64,000 nt of DNA. It comes from Nonomuraea antri (GTDB lineage Bacteria > Actinomycetota > Actinomycetes > Streptosporangiales > Streptosporangiaceae). Under the pieces are notes generated by a model. It was given only the letters and a program-made list of their open reading frames with translations, did not search any database and was not told where the DNA came from. The DNA lies in assembly GCF_013283785.1 (NCBI RefSeq), contig NZ_JABCPZ010000014.1:1-64000 (forward strand), given 5' to 3'. Below, piece after piece: positions 24,102 through 32,359 of the stretch (positions are counted from its first letter, which is position 1; the number at the start of each line of letters is the position of its first letter). A program made the position numbers and the translations under genes.

Positions 24102-24848
24102 ATGGAGATCGTGGGCAACGGATTTCTCGCGCGCCATCTGCGGCCAATTGCCGACACTCACCCCGAGCACCTGATATTCGCCGCCGGAGTCTCTCTCTGG
24201 AAGAATTCCGAGACGGACTACGAACGCGAGACCTCGCTGGTCCTGGAGAATTTGCGGCGGTGCGCCGACACCGGGCGCGTGTTCGTCTTTTTCTCCACGG
24301 CGTCGATGAGCATGTACGGCGCCCCCGGCTGCCGCGGCGTCGAGGACGAGCGGGTCGACCCGGTGACACCGTACGGCGTGCACAAGCACAGCCTCGAACG
24401 GTTGATCATGGATTCCGGCGTCCGCCACCTCATCCTGCGGCTGTGCTACGTGGTGGGCCCCGGCGGGCCGGGCAACCGCCTGATCCCCGCGCTCATGGAC
24501 CAGATCGCCACCGGGTCGGTGACCCTCTACCGCAGCGCCAGGCGGGACCTCATCCACGTCGGCGACTGGGTGAGCATGCTGGACAAGATCCTCGCGGCCG
24601 GGGTCGAGCGCGAGGTGCTCAACATGGCCACCGGCCAGTCGGTACCGATCGGCCTGGTCATCGACCACCTGGAGAAGCGGCTCGGCGTGTCCGTGGAACG
24701 CGTCGTGATCGACGAGGGCACCGCGCACTGGATCTCCACCGACAAGCTCAGGCGGCTGGTGCCCGCCGTCACCGAGATGGACTTCGGCCCCGACTACTAC
24801 CGGACCGTACTCGACCGCTACCTCGAAGCAGCCGGTCACCGCGTCTGA
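24102..24848 (+). CDS. NAD-dependent epimerase-family NDP-hexose 4-ketoreductase
   Basis: A compact extended-SDR protein of 248 residues that probably reduces C-4 of a TDP-4-keto-deoxysugar in a last pathway step. The dinucleotide motif is short (VGNGFLARHL). The Tyr/Lys pair is in VTPYGVHKHSLERLI, with the Ser in FFSTASMSMYG. LRLCYVVGPGGPGNRLIPAL and RDLIHVGDW match the late part of NDP-sugar reductases from nitrosugar and aminocoumarin-like clusters. The stereochemistry delivered cannot be predicted. It is first in an operon with the pyrrole cassette; the KAS III-like gene follows after 10 bp. Confidence 0.75.
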   Translation: MEIVGNGFLARHLRPIADTHPEHLIFAAGVSLWKNSETDYERETSLVLENLRRCADTGRVFVFFSTASMSMYGAPGCRGVEDERVDPVTPYGVHKHSLERLIMDSGVRHLILRLCYVVGPGGPGNRLIPALMDQIATGSVTLYRSARRDLIHVGDWVSMLDKILAAGVEREVLNMATGQSVPIGLVIDHLEKRLGVSVERVVIDEGTAHWISTDKLRRLVPAVTEMDFGPDYYRTVLDRYLEAAGHRV

Positions 24849-24858
24849 GAGGCTGATC

Positions 24859-25902
24859 ATGCGCACGCAGGGAATCTTCATGGCGGGCCTGGCCGCCTAC
24901 GTCGGCGAGCCGGTCGGCGTCGAGAGCGCGGTGGCCGACGGCCGGTGCCCGCCGGACCGGCTGCGCGGCGGCGGCCTGCTGGGCGTGGCGGTGGCCGACG
25001 GCGTGCCCGCGCCGGAAATGGCGCTCACCGCGGCGAGACAGGCGTTCGCCGAGAGCGGGCTGGAGCCGGGCGACACCGGCCTGCTGCTCTACTGCGACGT
25101 CTGGCACCAGGGGCCCGACGGCTGGTCCCCCCACTACTACCTGCAACATCACCTGGTCGGCGGCAAGGGGCTGGCGGTCGAGCTGCGGCAGGGCTGCAAC
25201 GGCGTGCTCGCGGCCCTGCAGCTGGCCGGGGGCTTCCTCCCGGCCGAGGCGCCGGGCCGGCACGCGCTGATCGTGGCGGCGGACAACTTCGGCACGCCCA
25301 GGATCGACCGCTGGCGGGCGGGCCCCGACTTCCTGCTCGGCGACGGCGCGTCCGCGGTGGTCCTCAGCCGGGACGGCGGCTTCGCCGAGGTGCTCGCGGT
25401 CAACTCCCTGTCCGTCCCCGAGGCGGAGGTGCTGCACCGGTGCGGCGAGGAGTTGTTCCCGCCCAGCGCGACCACCGGCGAACCCGTCGACTTCGACGCG
25501 CGGACCAAGGAGTTCGTCCGACTGTGCGAGGCCGACGAGGAGGTCGCGTTCTCGTGGGTCACCGTCCAGCAGCGGTCGGCGGCGGTGCTGGCCAAGACGC
25601 TGCGCGAAGCCGGCATCAGGGGCTCGGACGTCACCAGGACGGCGTTCACGAACCTGTCGCCCGAGGCGGTCGAGCACCGGTGGATGTCGCTGCTCGGGCT
25701 GCCGATGTCCCGGTCGACCTGGGACCACGCCAGGACCATCGGGCACCTGGGCGCCAGTGACCATCTGGTCGCGCTGGACCACCTGGTGCGCAGCGGGCAG
25801 GTCGGTCCTGGCGACCACGTGCTGATGGGCGGCATCGGCCCGGGCATCACGATCTCGTGCGCCGTCGTGAAGATCCTGGCCGCCCGTCCGATGGCGGGGT
25901 GA
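24859..25902 (+). CDS. KAS III-like acyltransferase (CloN2/CerJ type)
   Basis: A thiolase-fold protein of 347 residues with nucleophile C113 in ELRQGCNGVLAAL. The second active-site block, HQAN in FabH, is replaced by FTNLSPEAVEHRW. The third, GNTSAAS in FabH, reads IGHLGASDHL, with Asp where decarboxylating enzymes have Asn. Such changes mark the CerJ/CloN2 subgroup that transfers acyl groups to sugar hydroxyls instead of condensing. The gene directly precedes an acyl-CoA dehydrogenase, a prolyl-AMP-ligase-like enzyme and a PCP, exactly as in aminocoumarin pyrrole pathways. It is therefore likely to move pyrrole-2-carboxyl onto a deoxysugar. Confidence 0.78.
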   Translation: MRTQGIFMAGLAAYVGEPVGVESAVADGRCPPDRLRGGGLLGVAVADGVPAPEMALTAARQAFAESGLEPGDTGLLLYCDVWHQGPDGWSPHYYLQHHLVGGKGLAVELRQGCNGVLAALQLAGGFLPAEAPGRHALIVAADNFGTPRIDRWRAGPDFLLGDGASAVVLSRDGGFAEVLAVNSLSVPEAEVLHRCGEELFPPSATTGEPVDFDARTKEFVRLCEADEEVAFSWVTVQQRSAAVLAKTLREAGIRGSDVTRTAFTNLSPEAVEHRWMSLLGLPMSRSTWDHARTIGHLGASDHLVALDHLVRSGQVGPGDHVLMGGIGPGITISCAVVKILAARPMAG

Positions 25903-25906
25903 GGGC

Positions 25907-27034
25907 ATGGATTTCGCGCTGTCCGCGCGGCAACGCGACCGGCGGGCGGAGATCCTCGCGGCCGCACATCCTCCGAACGAATCACCGTCCTGCTTCGATC
26001 GGGCCGGGTGGCTGCGGGCCGCCGCGCTCGGGCTGACCGGCGCCTGCCTGCCCGCCGAGCACGGCGGCGGCGGGCTGGGCGCGCTCGACACGGCGCTGGA
26101 GCTGGAGGCGTACACGATGGGCGGCGCCGACACCGGCCTGGCCTTCGCCGTCGCCGCCCACCTGCTGGCCTGCGGCGTGCCCGTGCGCGAGCACGCGGGC
26201 GCGCAGGTGCGCGGCGAGCTGCTGCGCGGCCTGGCGGCGGGAGACCTGATCGCGGCGAACGCGATGACGGAGGACGGCGCGGGCTCCGACACCGGGGCGC
26301 TGGCGACGCGCGCCCGCCGCGACGGCGAGGTGTACGTGCTCGACGGGGAAAAGTCGTTCGTGAGCAACGCCCCCGTCGCCGGGGTGTTCGTCACGTACGC
26401 GGTCACGGACCCGGCGGCCGGCTTCCTGGGCATCACCGCCTTCGCCGTGCCGCACGACCTGCCCGGCGTGGCGGTGGGCCCGGCGCTGCCCAAGATGGGC
26501 CTGGACGGCTGCCACGCCGCCCGGGTCCGCTTCACCGGCTGCCGGGTCCCGGCCAGGTACCGGCTGGGTGCGGAAGGTTCAGGCGCCGCGGTGTTCAGGC
26601 GGTCGATGGCGTGGGAACGCGCCTGCCTGCCCGCCATCTACCTGGGGGTCATGGAACGCCAGCTCGACCGGTGCGTGGGGCACGCCGGGCGACGCCGCCA
26701 GTTCGGCAGGAACATCGGCGGTTTCCAGGCCGTCTCCCACCGGCTCGCGGGCATGAAGCTGCGCCTGGAGAGCGCCCGGCTGCTGCTCTACCGCGCCTGC
26801 TGGCAGCTCGACCAGGCGAGCGAGGCGGCCGGGCGGGCGGCCGCGCTGGCCAAGGTGGCGGTCTCCGAGGCCGCCGTGGCCAACGCGCTCGACGCCGTCC
26901 AGCTGTTCGGCGCCGCCGGGTACCTGCGTGACGGCGGGATCGAGGAGCACCTGCGCGACGCCGTACCCAGCACGATCTTCTCCGGGACGACGGACATGCA
27001 GAAGGAGCTCATCGCGAGAGGACTCGGACTGTGA
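25907..27034 (+). CDS. Acyl-CoA-dehydrogenase-family prolyl-S-PCP oxidase (CloN3/PltE-like)
   Basis: Flavoenzyme of 375 residues that in sister pathways oxidises PCP-bound proline to pyrrole-2-carboxyl. Acyl-CoA dehydrogenase blocks are visible: ANAMTEDGAGSDTGALATRA, GLDGCHAARVRFTGCRVP, RRQFGRNIGGFQAVSHRLA and a canonical end LRDAVPSTIFSGTTDMQKEL. The GT near the end is the FAD-binding turn that the second dehydrogenase-like protein (29974) lacks. It is flanked by a prolyl-ligase-like gene (overlap GTGA) and the KAS III-like gene (4-bp gap). Confidence 0.85.
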   Translation: MDFALSARQRDRRAEILAAAHPPNESPSCFDRAGWLRAAALGLTGACLPAEHGGGGLGALDTALELEAYTMGGADTGLAFAVAAHLLACGVPVREHAGAQVRGELLRGLAAGDLIAANAMTEDGAGSDTGALATRARRDGEVYVLDGEKSFVSNAPVAGVFVTYAVTDPAAGFLGITAFAVPHDLPGVAVGPALPKMGLDGCHAARVRFTGCRVPARYRLGAEGSGAAVFRRSMAWERACLPAIYLGVMERQLDRCVGHAGRRRQFGRNIGGFQAVSHRLAGMKLRLESARLLLYRACWQLDQASEAAGRAAALAKVAVSEAAVANALDAVQLFGAAGYLRDGGIEEHLRDAVPSTIFSGTTDMQKELIARGLGL

Positions 27035-28467
27035 TGCTGCACCGCTACGCGATCGAGGCGGCGGCGCGCGACCCGCGGGCCGTGGCCGTCGACGGCCCGG
27101 GCCCGCCGCTCACCTACGGCGAGCTCGACCAGCGGGCGAACGCGCTGGCCGGCCTGCTGGCCCAGGCCGGGGTGCGGGCCGGCGACCGCGTCGTCATCTG
27201 GTCGGAGACGTCGGCGGAGGCCATCGTGGCCACGCAGGCCGTGCTGCGAGCGGGCGCCGCCTACGTGCCGGCCGGCGCCTCGGCGCCCCTGGCCCGCGTC
27301 GAGGCGATCGCCCGCGACTGCGCGGCCGCGGCGATCTGCACCGGCAAGGAGATCTCCGGCCTGCCCCGTATCGACCCGGCCACCGCCGTCGCCGGTGGCG
27401 TCTCGCGCCCCGAACCGCCGACCGGCCCAGGCGACCTGGCCTACATCCTCTACACCTCGGGCTCCACCGGGACGCCCAAGGGCGTGAGCATCACCCACCG
27501 CGGCGCGTGCGCGTTCGTGGACTGGGCGGCCGGGGAACTGGGCGCGCACCCGGGCGACAGGTTCGCCAACCACGCGCCGCTCACCTTCGACCTGTCGGTG
27601 CTCGACCTCTACGCCGCCTTCGCCGGCGGCGCGACGGTCTGCCCCGTCCCCGCCGGGCTCGCGTACGCCCCCACGGCGCTGGTGGACTTCCTCTGGCGCC
27701 GGCGGATCAGCGTGTGGTATTCGGTGCCGTCCGCGCTCATGCTGATGATCAGGGACGGCGGCCTGCTCGACCGGCCCGCGCCGGCCGGGCTGCGCGCGGT
27801 GCTGTTCGCCGGGGAGAGCTTCCCCATCGGGTACGTCAGGGACCTGGCGCGCTGGACCACGGCCAGGCTGCTCAACCTCTACGGCCCCACCGAGACCAAC
27901 GTCTGCACCGCGCACGAGGTCACCCGGGCGGACCTGGAGCGGGAGCGGCCGGTCCCGATCGGCCGGCCGTGCTGCGGCGACCAGGTCTGGGCCGAACGCC
28001 CCGACGGCCGCCGGGCCGGGCCTGGCGAGGAGGGGGAGCTGTGCGTGTCCGGCCCCACGGTCATGCGCGGCTACTGGGGACGCGAGCCGCACCAGGGCCC
28101 CTACCGCACCGGCGACCTCGCCGCGGTGCGGACCGACGGCGGCTTCGAGTTCGTCGGCCGGGTCGACGACCTGGTCAAGGTGCGCGGGCACCGGATCGAG
28201 CCGGGCGAGGTGGAGGCCGTGCTCGCCACGCATCCCGAGGTGGCCGAGGTGGCGGTCGGCGCCGTGGGCGACGGGCTGGGCCGCCGCCTGGTCGCCTTCG
28301 TGGTGCCGGAGCAGGGCACGCGTCCCGGCGTGCTCGCGCTGAAGCGGCACAGCGCCGGGCGGCTGCCGCCGTACCTGATCGCCGACTCGTTCGTGATGGT
28401 CACCGCGCTGCCCAGAACCGCCAACGGGAAGATCGACAGAAGAGCGCTAGGAGAGCTGCTGCCATGA
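27031..28467 (+). CDS. L-prolyl-AMP-ligase-like adenylation enzyme (CloN4/RedM/PltF-like)
   Basis: Stand-alone NRPS-type adenylation domain, 478 residues. Core motifs: LAYILYTSGSTGTPKGVSI, NHAPLTFDLSVLDLYAAF, a distinctive VWYSVPSALMLMIRDGG block, LNLYGPTETNVCT, GPYRTGDLA, FVGRVDDLVKVRGHRIEPGE and LPRTANGKIDRR. The FDLSVLDLYAAF and YSVPSAL segments are typical of prolyl-AMP ligases of pyrrole pathways. It is expected to load proline on the PCP encoded next. The ATGA overlap with that gene supports one-to-one partnership. Specificity for another small amino acid is not excluded. Confidence 0.83.
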   Translation: MMLHRYAIEAAARDPRAVAVDGPGPPLTYGELDQRANALAGLLAQAGVRAGDRVVIWSETSAEAIVATQAVLRAGAAYVPAGASAPLARVEAIARDCAAAAICTGKEISGLPRIDPATAVAGGVSRPEPPTGPGDLAYILYTSGSTGTPKGVSITHRGACAFVDWAAGELGAHPGDRFANHAPLTFDLSVLDLYAAFAGGATVCPVPAGLAYAPTALVDFLWRRRISVWYSVPSALMLMIRDGGLLDRPAPAGLRAVLFAGESFPIGYVRDLARWTTARLLNLYGPTETNVCTAHEVTRADLERERPVPIGRPCCGDQVWAERPDGRRAGPGEEGELCVSGPTVMRGYWGREPHQGPYRTGDLAAVRTDGGFEFVGRVDDLVKVRGHRIEPGEVEAVLATHPEVAEVAVGAVGDGLGRRLVAFVVPEQGTRPGVLALKRHSAGRLPPYLIADSFVMVTALPRTANGKIDRRALGELLP

Positions 28468-28766
28468 GCCCGAGTGAAGAGAACGTGACCGCCGAGCTGA
28501 TGACGTTCGTCAGGACCCGTTTCCTGGACGGCGATCCGGGGGGCGAGCTGGAGGAGACCTCGCCCCTGCTGGAGTGGGGGGTGCTCGACTCCATCAACTC
28601 GGCGGTCCTGCTCACCTTCCTCAACGAGCGCTGGGGCGACGACGTGGACCTGGAGACCATCGCCGCGCGCGACTTCGCCACCGTGCGCGGCATCGCGGCG
28701 ATGATCTGCGCCAGGTCCGCCTATCCCCGCTCGGCCACGAGCCGTTCCAGCTCGGCCACCAGCTGA
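28464..28766 (+). CDS. Peptidyl carrier protein for pyrrole formation (CloN5/PltL-like)
   Basis: Carrier protein of 100 residues with S43 in GVLDSINSAVLLTFL as the phosphopantetheine site and a short acidic N-terminal helix (TAELMTFVRTRFLDG). It is translationally coupled to the prolyl ligase. Its last 46 bp overlap the 3' end of the converging glycosyltransferase 2 gene, so the extreme C-terminus (Ser-rich PRSATSRSSSATS) is probably not structurally important. Confidence 0.88.
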   Translation: MSPSEENVTAELMTFVRTRFLDGDPGGELEETSPLLEWGVLDSINSAVLLTFLNERWGDDVDLETIAARDFATVRGIAAMICARSAYPRSATSRSSSATS

Positions 28767-29977
28767 CGCGGCGTGGCCATGGCGGCCGCCTCCTCCTGGA
28801 GCCCGGCCGCCGCCCGGCCGAACGAATCGTCGGTGAGCAGGCGCACCAGGTCGGCCCGCACGCTCGCCGCGCTCACCAGCGCGCCCTCGCGCACCAGGCC
28901 CGCGCCCAGCTCGGCCAGGCGCTCGGCGCGTAGTCCGTCGTCGAACATGTACGGCACGACGAGCTGCGGCACCCCGTGCACGAGCGAGGTGAGGAACGTG
29001 CCCGCTCCGCCGTGGTTGACCACGGCGGAGCAACTGGGCAGCAGCGCGTTCAACGGCACGAACGGCACGATCCTCGCGTTGTCCGGGACCTCGCGCAGCC
29101 CGGCCTGCTCCTTCTCCGGGATCGTGGCCACCAGCTCGACGTCCAGGTCCGCCAGCGCGTCCAGCAGCTCCTGGACCGACACGCTGTAGCCGGTGAGCCG
29201 CTCGGTGGCCGACGTGCCGAGCGTCAGGCACACGCGCGGCCGCTCGGGCGGCGTCCACATCCAGTCCTGGACGACCGCGCGCCCGTTGTAGGGCCGGTAG
29301 CGCATGGGCAGGTACCGCTGACCGGTCCCGGCCAGCCGGATCGAGGCCGGCATGCAGTCGACGGTGGCCTGCCCGGCCGCCATGTCCTCGGAGAAGCGCA
29401 CGCCGAACCGCGCTCCCCTGGCCTCGATCCAGCCGGCCAGGGCGTCGTGGCGCTCGCCCGGCCGCTCCCGCACCAGGTCCAGGTAGGCGGCGCGGAGGCG
29501 GGCGAACAGGTCGAGGCTCCACAGGACGCGCACGTGCGCCGCGCCGCACGCCTTGGCCGCGATCGGGCCCGCGTAGGTGACCGCCTCCCACACCACCAGG
29601 TCGGGACGCCACGACAGCGCGAACTCGGTCAGCTCCCTGATCATCGGGTCGTTGACCACCCGGCACCACCACGGGACGAACTGCTCGCCGTACCCGTTGC
29701 CCAGGTACTCCCAGGTCAGCTTCTCCGGCCGGAGCTCGGCGAAGTCGAAGGCGGGCGGCGGTTTCTCACCCCACGCCTCCGGCCGCTTGCTGAGCTGGTG
29801 CAGGATGTGGTTCTTGCCCACCGGGACGGCCGTCAGCCCGGTCGCGGTGATGACGTCGGTGAGCTCGGGCTGGCTGGCCACCCGCACCTCGTGGCCGGCG
29901 TTCTGCAGCGCCCACGCCAGCGGCACCATGCCGAGGAAGTGGGCGCGTTCGGCGTAGGTCGCCAGCAGCACCTTCAT
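28721..29977 (-). CDS. DUF1205-type glycosyltransferase 2
   Basis: Family-1 glycosyltransferase of 418 residues, paralogous to GT1, GT3 and GT4. N-terminus MKVLLATYAERAHFLGMVPL; central WRPDLVVWEAVTYAGPIAA; donor site VVNHGGAGTFLTSLVHGVPQ and VPYMFDDGLRAERLAELGAG. Its ATG overlaps the stop of the N-oxygenase-like gene (ATGA), suggesting that it transfers the sugar which that enzyme acts on. It converges with the PCP gene over 46 bp. Confidence 0.92.
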   Translation of the reverse strand: MKVLLATYAERAHFLGMVPLAWALQNAGHEVRVASQPELTDVITATGLTAVPVGKNHILHQLSKRPEAWGEKPPPAFDFAELRPEKLTWEYLGNGYGEQFVPWWCRVVNDPMIRELTEFALSWRPDLVVWEAVTYAGPIAAKACGAAHVRVLWSLDLFARLRAAYLDLVRERPGERHDALAGWIEARGARFGVRFSEDMAAGQATVDCMPASIRLAGTGQRYLPMRYRPYNGRAVVQDWMWTPPERPRVCLTLGTSATERLTGYSVSVQELLDALADLDVELVATIPEKEQAGLREVPDNARIVPFVPLNALLPSCSAVVNHGGAGTFLTSLVHGVPQLVVPYMFDDGLRAERLAELGAGLVREGALVSAASVRADLVRLLTDDSFGRAAAGLQEEAAAMATPRQLVAELERLVAERG

Positions 29978-31188
29978 GAGGGCAGCACCAGGCCGCTGAG
30001 GTAGTCGACGGCGTCCACGTAGGTGAAGGGGTGCATGAACGCGCCGGCCCGCACGTCGCGGTAGAGACGCGACAGCGGGTGGGCGCCGGTGTAGGAGGCG
30101 CCGCCCACCAGGAACATGGCCTCGTTGACCACCTCGGGCGCGAGCCGGTTGACCGCGAGCTTGGCCGCCTGGAACGGCGTCATCATGGCCAGCCCGCGCT
30201 CGCCTGGGTCGGCCGTCTCGCGGTAGGCGAGCTCGTCGGCCACCGCCAGCGCGGCGCCGACGCTCGACCGCAGGGTGTGCAGCTTCACGTCGATCTCCGC
30301 CACCAGGGTCCTGGCCGCGGGCTTGGCGCTGCCGCGCTTCAGCAGCGTGTCGACCGCGATGTCGCGGGCCGCGTGCGCGATGCCGTAGTAGATGCCGAGC
30401 ATGGTGACGGAGCTGACCGTCTGGCCGGCCAGCATGGCGTTGTCCTGGGCGCCGTGCACGCCGCGCAGGATGACGTCCTCCTCGGGGATCGCGCAGTCGT
30501 CGAAGAGCAGGTCGACGGTGCCCGAGGCGCGCATGCCCAGCCCGTCCCAGTTGTCCAGCACGGTCAGGCCGGGCCGGTCGCGGGTGAGCACCGCCATCGC
30601 CGACCGCGCCGGGCCGTCCGGCACGTGCGCCTTGGCGTACACCGCGAAGTGGGTGGCCGCGGGCGACAGGCTGACCAGGGTCTTGCCGCCCGTGAGCAGC
30701 CAGCCGCCGGTGCCGGCGCGGCGCAGCTCGGTGACGACGCCGCCCTTGGGGATGTCCTTGACCCCGGTCGGGACCACGGCCTCGCCGGCCGCCATCGCGC
30801 GCAGCAGCCGTTCGCTGAGCGCCCTGGCGACCGCGGGCCCGCGCCGCCACTCGTAGCCGAGCGTCAGGCCGCGGCTGAGCTGCATGTGCAGCGCCAGCGC
30901 CGTGGACGCGTCGGCCTCGGCCACCAGACGCAGCGCGAACGCGACGTCGTGCATGCACTCCACGCCCAGCCCGCCGAGGTCCGCTGGTACGGTGGCGCCG
31001 AGCACGCCGTCCTTGCGGAGGGCCGCGAAGATTTCCCCGGGAAAAGCACCGCGGCGATCGTTTTCGAATGCGCTCGCGCGAATGGTGTTCAGGTGCGGCA
31101 GGATGAGCGATCGCAACGCGCGCCCGGCCTCGGTCTTCGGCTCCACGAGCGCCGCGGTAAAGCTTGAATTATCCGTCCGCAGAGTCAT
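29974..31188 (-). CDS. Acyl-CoA-dehydrogenase-fold flavin monooxygenase, probable amino-sugar N-oxygenase
   Basis: A 404-residue group-D flavoprotein. It has acyl-CoA dehydrogenase topology (GVLGATVPADLGGLG, LDNWDGLGMRASGTVDLLFD). It ends HPLSRLYRDVRAGAFMHPF instead of the FSGT..Q.. flavin turn of true dehydrogenases, a pattern of monooxygenases such as DszC and the nitrososynthases KijD3/RubN8/ORF36. With a 3-aminotransferase, C-methyltransferase and 2,3-dehydratase nearby, N-oxidation of a TDP-3-amino-3-C-methyl sugar is the best fit. The FMN reductase at 55295 could supply FMNH2. The alternative is an acyl-chain desaturase. The start at 31188 was chosen over 31266 because of a GCGGGG ribosome-like site. 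Confidence 0.62.
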   Translation of the reverse strand: MTLRTDNSSFTAALVEPKTEAGRALRSLILPHLNTIRASAFENDRRGAFPGEIFAALRKDGVLGATVPADLGGLGVECMHDVAFALRLVAEADASTALALHMQLSRGLTLGYEWRRGPAVARALSERLLRAMAAGEAVVPTGVKDIPKGGVVTELRRAGTGGWLLTGGKTLVSLSPAATHFAVYAKAHVPDGPARSAMAVLTRDRPGLTVLDNWDGLGMRASGTVDLLFDDCAIPEEDVILRGVHGAQDNAMLAGQTVSSVTMLGIYYGIAHAARDIAVDTLLKRGSAKPAARTLVAEIDVKLHTLRSSVGAALAVADELAYRETADPGERGLAMMTPFQAAKLAVNRLAPEVVNEAMFLVGGASYTGAHPLSRLYRDVRAGAFMHPFTYVDAVDYLSGLVLPS

Positions 31189-31308
31189 ATGCGGCAACCC
31201 CGCTTCCCTTGTTAATACAACCGGCTGGATTCCTGGCGATTCAGACCATGACAGCCATTCGGCCACTTTTGCAATAACTTGACCGGCACATCGCCCGGAC
31301 CTAGCGTT

Positions 31309-31326
31309 TGTCCCGCTGGCGAGACA
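31309..31326. promoter_or_regulatory. Palindromic operator, copy 3
   Basis: TGTCCCGCTGGCGAGACA lies in the 165-bp divergent spacer, 27 bp upstream of the GNAT-1 ATG and 120 bp from the N-oxygenase start. Confidence 0.78.
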
Positions 31327-31353
31327 TTATTCGCCGCAATAAATGCGAGGTGA

Positions 31354-32004
31354 ATGAACGTGCTATTTCCTCATGTCAAAACGAGGAGGACGGCGCTGTG
31401 CCCGCCGGCGGTCGAGCCGGGGCACAGCGTCTACGGCCTCCTGCAGGAGGCCGGGGTCGGCGACCTCCCGGCGCCGGAGGTCTTCACGTCGCTGCACGCC
31501 AGTGACACCGTCGCCGAGTTCCTCGTGCAGCGCTGCGACACCGGGCGGACCGTGGGCTACGCCTCGCTGCACCATCTCGACCAGGCCGCCCAGCACGTCC
31601 AGGCCAGCGTTGTCGGCGGGCCGGCGAGCGACCTCGACCCGCCCGCGGCCAAGGCGATCAACGGCCTGCTCACCGAGGCCACCATGCTGATCGTGAACTA
31701 CGCCTTCGCCATGTGGAACCTCAGGAAGATCTACTTCTGGACCGTCGGCGTCAGCCTGGAGGCCCATCGCGCGACGCTGCAGGCCGTGCCGGAGGCGACG
31801 CTCTCCGACTTCGTCCACCAGCAGGGTCAGCTCCTGGACGTGCACATCTCCGCCCTGTACCGGCACAAGTGGGAGAAGGACGGCCCGACCCTGCTGCGCC
31901 GGCTCGTGCTCGACCCCGCCGCCAGGCGCCGGGTCGAGGAACTCGAACCGTTCGGGCAGCCGGTGGCCCTGTCCGGAACCAGCGAAGGGAACGCGAGCTC
32001 ATGA
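31354..32004 (+). CDS. GNAT-fold acyltransferase 1 (paralogue of the RiPP-linked GNAT)
   Basis: A 216-residue GNAT-like protein. It shares the block EATMLIVNYAFAMWNLRKIY with the EAMILLVNYAFAKW...LRKIY block of GNAT-2 at 50725, as well as the SLE...EA.L.D....G.L.DV.I.AL..R..WE tail. It has lost the acyl-CoA P-loop: GNAT-2 has KAGYGIGGEA, whereas here it reads KAINGLLTEA. It therefore probably takes an acyl-ACP donor or is a non-catalytic partner. Its stop overlaps the following ACP start (ATGA), and a FAAL follows, so it likely receives a fatty acyl chain from that ACP. GAGGTGA precedes the ATG. Confidence 0.72.
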   Translation: MNVLFPHVKTRRTALCPPAVEPGHSVYGLLQEAGVGDLPAPEVFTSLHASDTVAEFLVQRCDTGRTVGYASLHHLDQAAQHVQASVVGGPASDLDPPAAKAINGLLTEATMLIVNYAFAMWNLRKIYFWTVGVSLEAHRATLQAVPEATLSDFVHQQGQLLDVHISALYRHKWEKDGPTLLRRLVLDPAARRRVEELEPFGQPVALSGTSEGNASS

Positions 32005-32345
32005 CCGCCGTCGACGACCGCGCCGTCGTCCAGGAGAACGTGGAGCGCGAGGCGCTCAAGATCCTGCTGTTCTCCAACCTCGACCTGGTGCCCAACACCA
32101 CGAGCGAGGAGAGCATCCCGGAGCTGAAGGACCTGGACGAGCTGCCCGAGCTGACGGACCTGACCAACCTCGACTCCTTCTCGATCGTCCTGCTGGTCCT
32201 CGCGCTGGAGGACACCTACGGCATCGCCCTGCTCGACGACATGTCGGGCTTCACCGGGACGACCTTCGCCGACCTGGGCGACTTCATCTACGACCGGCTG
32301 CCCAAGCCCCAGGCGCAGCAGGACTCGTCGCTGTCGGCGACGTGA
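32001..32345 (+). CDS. Acyl carrier protein (FAAL partner)
   Basis: A 114-residue carrier protein with S59 in LTNLDSFSIVLLVLALED and an unusually long acidic N-terminal extension (SIPELKDLDELPELTDL). It is translationally coupled to GNAT-1 and precedes LmbU-2 and the FAAL. Most likely it holds the acyl chain activated by the FAAL for transfer by a GNAT. Confidence 0.85.
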   Translation: MTAVDDRAVVQENVEREALKILLFSNLDLVPNTTSEESIPELKDLDELPELTDLTNLDSFSIVLLVLALEDTYGIALLDDMSGFTGTTFADLGDFIYDRLPKPQAQQDSSLSAT

Positions 32346-32359
32346 CGAGGGGATCCGAC

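Noticed and set aside
31354..32004. N-acetyltransferase for resistance
   Set aside because: The CoA loop is degenerate and the gene is coupled to an ACP and a FAAL; paralogy with the RiPP GNAT fits acyl transfer better.
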